From: Mucilaginibacter sp. OK098 | GTDB taxonomy: Bacteria; Bacteroidota; Bacteroidia; Sphingobacteriales; Sphingobacteriaceae | Assembly (NCBI RefSeq): GCF_900142915.1 | Contig: NZ_FRCM01000001.1 | Location: 682,001-746,000 of the forward strand | Reading direction: 5' to 3' | DNA length: 64,000 bases | In this document: positions 10,906-19,322 of the stretch, in pieces | Numbering within the stretch: position 1 is the stretch's first letter | Layout of the letters: every line of letters starts with the position of its first letter | Program-made: the position numbers and the translations under genes | The notes under the pieces: generated by a model | The model's input: the letters and a program-made list of their open reading frames with translations, nothing else | Told to the model about the DNA's origin: nothing | Database searches by the model: none

Positions 10906-12201
10906 TTAATTATGTTTTGCCCACTCTTTCAATTGATCTATAGCTTTTGCCAATACACCCGCTGAGCCTTTAAAAGCAGCGGAACCATTAGGCTTACCAT
11001 CGATGCCATACCATTCATAAAAACCTTTGTCTTTGATTGTTCTGTTAAGCATGGGTTGTAATTCTGTATACGCTTCTTTAATAAAGCCATGCCTTATTAG
11101 CTGCCGAATCATTCTTGCACCAAACCAGGTCCAGTCTCCTCCGTTTTGATATATATATGGTTTTGACGCTGAGGAGTTTTTATAAATATTCTCCGGATAG
11201 ATTGGGTAAAGTGTTAAGCCAATAGAAGGAGCGCCAGATAATTTAACATTGTGTAACATGTCCTGATTAACAAGCATAATTTCATTTTTTGATAAAATTC
11301 CTGCTTCAATAGCTATAGCCGTTCCGCCATGAAAATAGATTTTGTTTTCATCAAAACTTGCCGGGAATGGTGATTTATCAAGATACAAATGCGGAATGAA
11401 TTTATGTTTTTTTATATCCCAAAGATATTTCCTTATCGAGTTGATGGTATTAGCTTTTAGCTGCTGCCACTTTTTTCGGTCTGTTTCTGTTTTATAAAAA
11501 CCGGCCATATCATTAAGCGCTATAACAAACATGGCGTTATCATATATATCAATAGCCCAATGGGTGTTTTTATCAATATCAACTACCGCGCCGCCCTCTA
11601 TCTGAACATCTCCCCAGTCCTGTGTTGTAGCTCCGGTTAAAAGATGATATTTGCCTGAGTAACGGTTCTTTTGCAAATAAGCAATAGCCATTTCCAGGCG
11701 TTGTAACGCGGTTTTTCCCGCTATTATTTCCTGCAAAATTGAGCTGTCGCCAGTTATACGGATGTATTTACCTATAGCCTGTATCAGCGAAGTTTCCTGG
11801 TCTGTTTCAACTGTGTTTTTAAAACCCACATGGGAAACATCATTAGGAGAGGTGTAAATATTAGGGTCGTTCCAGGTTACATGGCCCTTCAATACATAGC
11901 CGTCCACAATTTCGCCGTTGGGTTGTTGAAGCCTGAGAAAAGTAAGCAGATTTGCCCGTATGCTGTCCCGGCTGTAAACTTTACAGGAAGTTTCAATAAA
12001 CGTATTAAAGTCACGTATCCAAACCTGGGGGTAACCATCACCAGCGTTAAAGCCTTTACTTAAAAGAGTTGTGGCTTTTGAGTATACTGTGTCCAACTTT
12101 TTATCTGCCATGATTTGTGCGGCCAGGTCCTGCTGTTGCTGAGCCAGTCCTTTTATAGAAATGCCAATTATTAAAACAGTAGTTATAAAGATGTTTTTCA
12201 T
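10906..12201 (-). CDS. Secreted (alpha/alpha)6-barrel glycosidase-like protein
   Basis: I set the start at the ATG ending at 12201 because MKNIFITTVLIIGISIKGLA is a clear signal peptide. A further start 18 bp upstream would only precede it. The 431-residue protein looks like a six-hairpin glycosidase: WIRDFNTFIE early, then HWAIDIYDNAMFVIALND, and GGDWTWFGARMI with a downstream YEWYGIDG. Asp and Glu in these segments are candidate catalytic acids. Similar proteins are annotated as amylo-alpha-1,6-glucosidase-like. It sits beside a mannose regulator and alpha-mannosidases, so a mannose-containing glycan is a reasonable but unproven substrate. Confidence 0.65.
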   Translation of the reverse strand: MKNIFITTVLIIGISIKGLAQQQQDLAAQIMADKKLDTVYSKATTLLSKGFNAGDGYPQVWIRDFNTFIETSCKVYSRDSIRANLLTFLRLQQPNGEIVDGYVLKGHVTWNDPNIYTSPNDVSHVGFKNTVETDQETSLIQAIGKYIRITGDSSILQEIIAGKTALQRLEMAIAYLQKNRYSGKYHLLTGATTQDWGDVQIEGGAVVDIDKNTHWAIDIYDNAMFVIALNDMAGFYKTETDRKKWQQLKANTINSIRKYLWDIKKHKFIPHLYLDKSPFPASFDENKIYFHGGTAIAIEAGILSKNEIMLVNQDMLHNVKLSGAPSIGLTLYPIYPENIYKNSSASKPYIYQNGGDWTWFGARMIRQLIRHGFIKEAYTELQPMLNRTIKDKGFYEWYGIDGKPNGSAAFKGSAGVLAKAIDQLKEWAKHN

Positions 12202-12489
12202 GTTCGTTCTTAATATCAATGGTTTTGATATTTTAAAATCAAAAAAAGTCTATAATGGTCTGTAAAAATGACAAATGTTTAGTGATTGTAATTTCTCGTA
12301 TTTGTCATATGATTAAGCGAAATTGGCAATATGCTTGTAGCATATATTAATCTTATCCCTCAAAGAAAAATTTGGAAAGAAGCAATGGTGTGTTAAAGGT
12401 TTTTTTAGAATCTGCGAATTAAATATTTATAAAGAAAAGCTTTATAAAAACAAGCTTCTACTTATGCTTGCGAATGGATTTTAACTTAC

Positions 12490-13218
12490 CTATCTTGAAC
12501 TTTCAACAGTATATACGAAACTATCTGCTTTATAATAACCCAGGTTAAATTCTATCGGCCGCTCCCCCTGGTCGAAAACAAACCGTTTTCGAAATAGTAC
12601 AGGGCTGTCGACCGCTATTTTAAGTTTAGCAGCAATAAATGTATCAGCAGCTTTTGCACTGATTTCTTCTTTTGACAAGGTGGCAATAACAGAGTGATCG
12701 TTTTCCAGCATTTCATATAATGGTTTTTTAAAATCCTCGTCACCTGTTAACCCAACACGTGGATGAAAGTACGAAACAAAATACACGAAAGGCTCATTCG
12801 GTTTACCTCTTACCCTTTCCATCTTCAATAGTTTACGATCGGTCTTTATTTCAAAGAAATTAGCAAGGGCTTCATCCGGGTATACCCATGTTACATGCAA
12901 CTCAAAGTTCTTGATCAGTATGCCCCTTAATTTCATTTCCTGCGAAAAGCTTAACCAATTATTTGATTTTGAGCTGACGGCGGCCTGGGCCACTTTTGTG
13001 CCGGTTCGTTTTTTCCGCACAAGCAAACCTTCAAAAACAAGCTTATTAATTGCTTGTCTTAATGTGGTACGGGATATGGCCAATTGTTTTGCCAGGTCCA
13101 CTTCATTAGGTAAAGTTTTACCATTTTTATATTCTTCCTCTGCAATTATATCTCTTAAAAGCATTTCTGTTTGTATATGCAGGGGAATAGGGCTTTTGTG
13201 GTCGATGGAATATTTCAT
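12490..13218 (-). CDS. GntR family regulator (HutC/UTRA type)
   Basis: The protein has 242 residues: a winged-helix DNA-binding domain (about 1-75; PNEVDLAKQLAISRTTLRQAINKL) and a UTRA ligand-binding domain (about 90-240). UTRA sensors typically bind phosphorylated sugars or similar metabolites and release the operator. It is divergent from the mannose-6-phosphate isomerase gene, with palindromes in the shared gap. This suggests it represses the isomerase-transporter operon, perhaps responding to mannose phosphate. Confidence 0.9.
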   Translation of the reverse strand: MKYSIDHKSPIPLHIQTEMLLRDIIAEEEYKNGKTLPNEVDLAKQLAISRTTLRQAINKLVFEGLLVRKKRTGTKVAQAAVSSKSNNWLSFSQEMKLRGILIKNFELHVTWVYPDEALANFFEIKTDRKLLKMERVRGKPNEPFVYFVSYFHPRVGLTGDEDFKKPLYEMLENDHSVIATLSKEEISAKAADTFIAAKLKIAVDSPVLFRKRFVFDQGERPIEFNLGYYKADSFVYTVESSR

Positions 13219-13259
13219 TTATATAAATATATTTACAATAATAAGCATTTTGAAAATTA

Positions 13260-13380
13260 GTTGATTTGTTTGTACATTAAACGCAACTGTAACATTATTA
13301 CAAACCCTGCAAATAAACTTTAAATAATTGTTTTTAATTTATATGTTTGTACATTATAACATATATCGTATATGTGTTAA
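13260..13380. promoter_or_regulatory. gntR-manA divergent control region with TGTACA-type palindromes
   Basis: TGTACA occurs at 13271-13276 and 13348-13353, and ACATATA-TCG-TATATGT (13359-13375) is a perfect inverted repeat. TATGTTTG at 13342-13349 fits the Bacteroidota -7 box for manA and touches the second TGTACA. This is what a repressor site over a promoter would look like. The same core motif recurs at the susC promoter. Confidence 0.5.
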
Positions 13381-13447
13381 TTATTGCAAATTAGTATAAT
13401 GCAAAGTTTTTGCTTGCTAAATATACCCATACATTACTATAACAAAT

Positions 13448-15265
13448 ATGACTTCTAACCAATTGAATAATCGAATTTTTGATCAAACGCCAGTAGAAAT
13501 AGCACTTCGTAAATCTTCACAATTTTTAATGCCCGTTAAATTGGAGCAGGATAATGCATTGGAAGGTATTTATAACATTTATCCGGCTTATTCACTTGGT
13601 GAAAATAAGATTTTCAATGGCTATGGTTCGCTTGCAAAATGGATTGTAGAACAAAAAACTGTTATTATAGATGGTTATGCAGGGGTGTTTTGGGATAAGA
13701 TTAAATCGGCACTTCAACAGCAAATGGCAGCTACAGGTTTAAAGGTAAACTGGATTGATACCGCAGCTTTTTTGAAGCCCGTTTCAGAAATTGAAACCAT
13801 TGTACAACCCTACCTGGGTGTACCGGAATCTGTATGGGGAACCAGGTGTTTGCTTGAACTTAAAGACCTTTATGTATTTGAGGACCTTGCCGCACAATTA
13901 CCGGACAATGGGTATGATATTAATATTGCAATTGGTACGGCCGCTTCATTAATAAATTGGGATTCTCCCATAATTTATATAGACCTTCCAAAAAATGAAT
14001 TACAATACCGGATGCGGGCTGGTTCAGTCACCAACATGGGTAATAACCAAATGGAAGAGCCTTTTCTGATGTATAAAAGATCTTATTTTGTGGATTGGGT
14101 TTTACTAAATCAGCATAAAAAAGCAATACTTGATAAAATAACTGTATTAGCAGATGGGCAATGGCCAACAGATATTAACTGGATGCTGGCAGCCGATTTT
14201 AAGGAAGGGCTAAACAAGATTTGTCATTCAACAATCCGGGTTAGGCCCTGGTTTGAGCCTGGGGCATGGGGCGGTCAGTGGATAAAACAACATATCCCCA
14301 ATATAAATGAAGATGTAGTCAATTATGCATGGTCGTTTGAATTGATAGTGCCTGAGAACGGGCTGGTTTTTGAAAGTGAGGGTTACTTATTGGAAGCTTC
14401 GTTTGATTTTTTGATGTTCCACAATCAGGAACAGGTACTAGGCAAACATGCAGCACAATTTGGCGATGAGTTCCCGATACGATTTGATTTTTTAGATACG
14501 TATGATGGCGGTAATCTATCTATCCAATGCCATCCAAAACTAAAATACATCCAGGAGACATTTGGAGAAACCATTACCCAGGATGAAACCTATTATATAT
14601 TGGATTGCGAAAAGGATGCCCATGTATATTTAGGTTTCCAGGAAAATATAGATCCTGAAGCTTTCAGGAATGAATTGGAGAAAAGCCAGGATGAAGGTTC
14701 CGAAGTAACAATTACCGATTATGTACAATCGCATTCCGCAAAAAAACACGATCTGTTTTTGATCCCTAATGGTACCGTTCATAGCGCTGGTGCCGGCAAC
14801 CTTGTACTTGAGATAAGCGCCACCCCATACATTTTTACCTTTAAAATGTATGACTGGCTCAGGCTTGATCTTGATGGCAACCCGCGGCCAATTAATATTG
14901 ATCATGCCTTTAATAATTTAAATTTTGAGCGTAAAGGAAATCGCGTACAGGAAGAGTTGATCTCAGCCCCCAAAGTTTTAGAAACTGGTAAAGATTGGGA
15001 ACTTATCCATTTGCCAACACATGCCGACCATTTTTATGATGTACACCGCATTGATTTTGACAGTGCGATAAAGATAGAAACTGATAATTGCTGCCATGTG
15101 ATGATGCTGGTTGAAGGTGAATCAATACTGATAGAAACAGCGGATGGATCAAGCCAAATATTCGCTTATGCCGAAACTTTTGTAGTCCCGGCGGCGGCAA
15201 ACAGCTATAAGATTACAAACCTTGGTAAAAGCAAAGCAAAAGTTATTAAAGCATTTTTAAAATAA
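13448..15265 (+). CDS. Class I mannose-6-phosphate isomerase with kinase-like N-terminal domain
   Basis: The 605-residue protein has two parts. Residues from about 300 on form a cupin-type phosphomannose isomerase with the zinc-site region LSIQCHPKLKY, later PNGTVHSAGAGNLVLEIS, and C-terminal cupin strands. It should interconvert mannose-6-P and fructose-6-P in the cytosol. Residues about 50-250 look like a P-loop-kinase fold (KTVIIDGYAGVFWDKI, later YIDLPKNELQYRMRAG), but the GKS/T of a working P-loop is absent. Standard isomerases are 300-400 residues, so this is about 200 longer. It is followed 4 bp later by the sugar porter gene. Confidence 0.82.
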   Translation: MTSNQLNNRIFDQTPVEIALRKSSQFLMPVKLEQDNALEGIYNIYPAYSLGENKIFNGYGSLAKWIVEQKTVIIDGYAGVFWDKIKSALQQQMAATGLKVNWIDTAAFLKPVSEIETIVQPYLGVPESVWGTRCLLELKDLYVFEDLAAQLPDNGYDINIAIGTAASLINWDSPIIYIDLPKNELQYRMRAGSVTNMGNNQMEEPFLMYKRSYFVDWVLLNQHKKAILDKITVLADGQWPTDINWMLAADFKEGLNKICHSTIRVRPWFEPGAWGGQWIKQHIPNINEDVVNYAWSFELIVPENGLVFESEGYLLEASFDFLMFHNQEQVLGKHAAQFGDEFPIRFDFLDTYDGGNLSIQCHPKLKYIQETFGETITQDETYYILDCEKDAHVYLGFQENIDPEAFRNELEKSQDEGSEVTITDYVQSHSAKKHDLFLIPNGTVHSAGAGNLVLEISATPYIFTFKMYDWLRLDLDGNPRPINIDHAFNNLNFERKGNRVQEELISAPKVLETGKDWELIHLPTHADHFYDVHRIDFDSAIKIETDNCCHVMMLVEGESILIETADGSSQIFAYAETFVVPAAANSYKITNLGKSKAKVIKAFLK

Positions 15266-15269
15266 CGCG

Positions 15270-16706
15270 ATGAGCACAGCAACAATAAAAACTTTAACAA
15301 AAAAGAGCAACACTTACCTGTACCTGGTTTGCCTGGTAGCGGCCCTTGGCGGGTTCCTATTCGGGTTTGATACAGCTGTAATTTCCGGCACAGTTAGCCT
15401 GGTAAAACACGATTTTAACCTTGATGCCAATTACGAAGGCTGGTTTGTAAGCTGTGCCTTACTGGGTTGTATTATAGGGGTAAGCATTTCTGGTAAACTA
15501 AGTGACAAATATGGTCGGAAAATAGTGCTGATCCTCTCCGCAGTTTTGTTTCTTGCTTCGGCATTGGGCTGTATGTTTTCCGGCTCGTTCACCGTATTGG
15601 TATTGTTCAGGCTGATTGGTGGTTTGGGGATCGGCGTAGCATCAATGGTATCGCCTTTATATATCTCTGAATTTTCACCTTCGCGTTTTCGCGGGATGAT
15701 GGTTTCGCTATACCAATTGGCTTTAACTATAGGAATAGTGCTTGCCTATTTCTCAAATGCTTATCTGCTTAACCACGCAGGTGGTTTCTTTGGCAGCGAT
15801 GGTATGAATAGGGTTTTTTCTACCGAAGTATGGCGGGCTATGCTTGGCCTTGGCGCTTTGCCTGCTGCTATATTCCTTATTTCATTATTCATGGTACCCG
15901 AATCACCAAGGTGGTTGCTGTTAAAGGGCGAAGAACAAAAAGCAAAAGACATTTTAATAAAGATTGACGGCGCTGATGCCGCAAAAAATGAAATAGCGGC
16001 CTTTAAAGCGTTAGGGGATGAGGATTCGCAAGGATCATTGAAAGAGTTATTTAAGCCGGTATATCACAAAGCCCTTTTGATTGGTTTGTTATTGCCATTT
16101 ATGTCGCAGGTATGTGGTATTAACGCGGTTATTTATTACGGGCCAAAAATACTGGAACAAGCGGGCTTTACACTCAATAATGCTTTGGGGGGCCAGGTAA
16201 CCATAGGGCTGGTTAATGTTGTGTTTACTTTTGTAGCCATTTTTACAATTGATAAATGGGGGCGCAGGCCGCTGTTGTTTGCCGGTATAGGTGGTGCCGT
16301 AATTGCGTTGATTGTCATCGGTGCGCTGTTTGCATTGGGCATCACATCTGGTCCGTGGATATTGATTTTCATTATAGCTTTTACTGCTTGCTTTTCTTTC
16401 TCATTCGGGCCGGTTTGCTGGGTGGTAGTAGGTGAAATATTTCCGAATGCCATCAGGGGGAAAGCCATGGCCCTGGCGACACTTTCATTATGGATAGGCA
16501 ATTTCTTGGTAGGGCAACTAACCCCGGTAATGCTGGAGGGGCTGGGCTCTTCATGGACATTCTGGCTATTTGCACTGTGTTGTTCACCGGCATTGTGGGT
16601 TACCTGGAAACTGATACCTGAAACCAAAGGTAAATCGCTGGAAATGATCGAAACCTTTTGGAAGACAGCTTATACCGATAATAAAAAAATAAGCAAAAGA
16701 CTTTAA
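15270..16706 (+). CDS. Sugar porter family MFS transporter
   Basis: This 478-residue, 12-helix permease is of the XylE/GlcP type. Hallmarks are GFDTAVISG in helix 1, DKYGRK after helix 2, PESPRWLL before the central loop, and PETKGKSLE at the C-terminus. It is in one operon with the mannose-6-phosphate isomerase (4-bp gap), so the cargo is probably mannose or a related hexose imported by proton symport. An intrinsic terminator follows at 16952. A truncated, diverged copy of its first 100 residues lies at 36796. Confidence 0.9.
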   Translation: MSTATIKTLTKKSNTYLYLVCLVAALGGFLFGFDTAVISGTVSLVKHDFNLDANYEGWFVSCALLGCIIGVSISGKLSDKYGRKIVLILSAVLFLASALGCMFSGSFTVLVLFRLIGGLGIGVASMVSPLYISEFSPSRFRGMMVSLYQLALTIGIVLAYFSNAYLLNHAGGFFGSDGMNRVFSTEVWRAMLGLGALPAAIFLISLFMVPESPRWLLLKGEEQKAKDILIKIDGADAAKNEIAAFKALGDEDSQGSLKELFKPVYHKALLIGLLLPFMSQVCGINAVIYYGPKILEQAGFTLNNALGGQVTIGLVNVVFTFVAIFTIDKWGRRPLLFAGIGGAVIALIVIGALFALGITSGPWILIFIIAFTACFSFSFGPVCWVVVGEIFPNAIRGKAMALATLSLWIGNFLVGQLTPVMLEGLGSSWTFWLFALCCSPALWVTWKLIPETKGKSLEMIETFWKTAYTDNKKISKRL

Positions 16707-16951
16707 AGTAAAATAATGATCATATATAAGTTCAATTTAAGGCGATCTGTCAGCATTCAAAATGCTGGGTACAGGCCTCAAACATGCAGCTTAATATACC
16801 GATAAAGATATGGCATACTATAATCAACTATCCATTTAAATCAATTGAAAATTACCTGTGAGGTTTTTCTAACAGAAATGGAAAAAATGTGGAATAGTGT
16901 TGCAGCCAAAAGTATTTCAGGGATGAGATCCTGAGGTTTAGTTGATTGGTA
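16707..16951. other. Intergenic region after the MFS gene
   Basis: No gene or clear motif is visible here before the terminator at 16952-16977. Beyond the terminator, 16978-17143 is AT-rich and presumably holds the promoter of the next gene. ATATGCCC occurs twice there, 16 bp apart. Confidence 0.3.
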
Positions 16952-16977
16952 GTCCCGGCTATGCCGGGACGTTTTTT
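16952..16977 (+). terminator. Intrinsic terminator of the manA-MFS operon
   Basis: GTCCCGGC (16952-16959), loop TAT and GCCGGGAC (16963-16970) form a perfect GC-rich stem followed by G and six T. This is a classic rho-independent terminator on the plus strand. Confidence 0.9.
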
Positions 16978-17143
16978 GAAGTGAAAACCGGGTAATGTTA
17001 ATAAATAGGCAATATCTATTTAAAAGGAAAACTGACCAAGCACCTTTAGACATAATTTATAAATTTTAGAACAATATATCATATAAAATATATATGCCCC
17101 TGATACATATGCCCGATTCTTTAATCCTGAAAATTATTTCATA

Positions 17144-19312
17144 ATGAAAAAACAAACTTATACCGCTTATTTCATTCTTATTTCTTCTATTCTCAGTGCA
17201 TTTTCAGCCTTTGCTTTAAAAAATCAACATAATACGGTTATCTCTGTTCCCCCTTCAAAGCGCGCTGTAGCGTTAGGTATCCCAACACTTGATAATTTGG
17301 CTGGCGATTGGATCCCGATGGCGCAGGTTGAAAATATGCCGGCTGTTCATAACTTCAATCATATGTTGGTGGTTAACCGCGATTTGACCTCCTATTTCTA
17401 TTATCCGGGTGGCATATATCCCTGGAAGAAAGGCCACCCCATAACTACATTGACCATTGATGGGCAGGAATATCCTGCGATGGAAACCAGGTGTTTTCCC
17501 TATAAAGCTCTCCGCCGAAACCAGTATTGCAATGGCACATCGGTAGAAACCGATACGCGCATGATCAATGAGTTAAGAAATGTAATGTGCCGGATCATTG
17601 CAACTAATACAACTATATTGCCGCGTCGCATCACCCTTGCACTCCATGTGCCGGGTAAACTTATGGCTGATGGTATTGGTGTTTCTAATAGCACACAGCG
17701 CCCAGGTGTGGTGTCCGTCGTACGTCCGGCACGCAAGCCGGATGCTGTATCTGTTGAAAAAGATACTGTTGTTTGGCGCTGGATGGTGGAACTCCCTAAA
17801 GGTGGTTCTACGCATATTGAATTTGCTGCTGGGGACGAAGCTTCTGAACAAAGTGCTCAAACCGATGCAAATGTTATCAAATGGGCTGCCGGGTTCAACT
17901 CTTATTTTGATGCTTGTAAAACAAACTGGGAGAATCGCTGGGCTGATGCTTTTACTCCCGGAAATAAGCATTTTTCCGGGCATCTACCCATTTTAAAGAG
18001 TAATGATGCGGCGCTGATGCGTAACTACTATGTGGGCGTATGGACAATGTTAGCTTTAGAACGTACCCAGTTTCCTGTCAATAAACGTTCTTTCATTACA
18101 AGTGGTGAGCGTGAAGATGGCACCCAGTTTTACTGGGATGCATCCATGCAGTCAACCGCATGGGCACTTCTGGAACCTGCCGGTATGAAGGCAACGCTGC
18201 GCCGCTGGTTGGTGCAGAACCCGCGGACTGGACAGGCCAGCGGATATGCGCTTGATTTGAGGAATGTTAAGGGATTTGATACGACTCATTACAATCGCAT
18301 CAATGGTTATGCCTTCAACGCATGCACTATTTTTAAAACGATTGACGAATATCTGCGTGTGACAAACGATCGTGCTTTTCTGGATGAAAAACTGGAAAAC
18401 GGCAAAAGCGTTATAGAAACCCTGGATGCGCTTGCTACTGATTGGGAAACCCTTCCAAAAGGGCATGATGGATTGGCCAATTACGGTGAGAATAACAACC
18501 TTCTTGAATGTGCACCGGCTTATATCAATTGCGTATCATCTTGTAACGCGCAGGATATTTGGATGATGCGGCAGACGGCCAAATGGTATTCGCTGCGTAA
18601 TAATAGTATGCGTGCTAAACAACTTGAGACAAAAGCTGCTGCTTTACTTCCCAAAGTAATGTCGCTTTACGAGCCGGGCGCCGGGGTTTGGAATGCCTGG
18701 CAGTTAAATGGCAAACGTGTGGAACTGCGTCACTGTGTAGACTTTATTTATACCGGTAACGCTTTGAAAAGAGATCTGTCGGGAAAGCAAAAGTCAGAGA
18801 TGGTCTCATTTGTTAAAAATGAACTGCTTACCCGTGATTGGATGCGTGCCATGAGTCTAAAGGATTCTGCAGCGGTGAATTCAGACCGGCCGGATCATGG
18901 ACCAATGGGAGCCTATGACGGTTGGGTTCCACTAACGGTTAATACCATGTGGAACCTGGGTGATCCCGAAGGCGCTTATAAATTCTATTGCAGTACGGTG
19001 GTGGTTACAAGCGAAGGCCCTTTTGCCCAGGCCCGTGAGTTTTTTGGCCCTAACCGTATGGAATATGATGCGCCCGTACGCATTGCAGCAAGGCAGGGTT
19101 GCATGAAGGAATGTATCAGTGGCGTGGCCTTTAGCGATGTTGTGATAACTACTTTCTTCGGCTTTGTTCCTGAAGCCGGTAATGGACGTATTTTGGCCGA
19201 CCCATCTACACCACGCCCTTTTTCGGGCGAGTTACGTAATGTCCATTTTGCCGGTAAGGAATTTACGCTTAAAGCAGGACACAAAGGCGTTAAAGTGATT
19301 TCGGAACATTGA
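17144..19312 (+). CDS. Secreted six-hairpin glycosidase-like protein
   Basis: The protein has 722 residues with a signal peptide (about 1-24, ...SAFSAFALK). The N-terminal third is a beta-rich domain and the rest looks like an (alpha/alpha)6 barrel: FYWDASMQSTAWALLEPAG, GYAFNACTIFKTIDEYLR, NNLLECAPAYINCVSS and PMGAYDGWVPLTVNTMWNLGD. This arrangement is found in glucosidase and alpha-L-rhamnosidase-like clans, but I cannot assign a family. It begins a plus-strand run ending in two GH38-type enzymes, so it probably trims a mannose-containing glycan. Confidence 0.6.
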   Translation: MKKQTYTAYFILISSILSAFSAFALKNQHNTVISVPPSKRAVALGIPTLDNLAGDWIPMAQVENMPAVHNFNHMLVVNRDLTSYFYYPGGIYPWKKGHPITTLTIDGQEYPAMETRCFPYKALRRNQYCNGTSVETDTRMINELRNVMCRIIATNTTILPRRITLALHVPGKLMADGIGVSNSTQRPGVVSVVRPARKPDAVSVEKDTVVWRWMVELPKGGSTHIEFAAGDEASEQSAQTDANVIKWAAGFNSYFDACKTNWENRWADAFTPGNKHFSGHLPILKSNDAALMRNYYVGVWTMLALERTQFPVNKRSFITSGEREDGTQFYWDASMQSTAWALLEPAGMKATLRRWLVQNPRTGQASGYALDLRNVKGFDTTHYNRINGYAFNACTIFKTIDEYLRVTNDRAFLDEKLENGKSVIETLDALATDWETLPKGHDGLANYGENNNLLECAPAYINCVSSCNAQDIWMMRQTAKWYSLRNNSMRAKQLETKAAALLPKVMSLYEPGAGVWNAWQLNGKRVELRHCVDFIYTGNALKRDLSGKQKSEMVSFVKNELLTRDWMRAMSLKDSAAVNSDRPDHGPMGAYDGWVPLTVNTMWNLGDPEGAYKFYCSTVVVTSEGPFAQAREFFGPNRMEYDAPVRIAARQGCMKECISGVAFSDVVITTFFGFVPEAGNGRILADPSTPRPFSGELRNVHFAGKEFTLKAGHKGVKVISEH

Positions 19313-19322
19313 AAAATCAAAA

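Noticed and set aside
16136..16627. 163-residue open frame antisense to the sugar porter gene
   Set aside because: It has no recognisable domain and lies wholly inside a well-supported transporter gene, so it is a shadow frame.
17573..17983. 136- and 132-residue frames overlapping the six-hairpin protein
   Set aside because: They lie in other frames of a gene with a signal peptide and continuous coding potential, and show no family match.
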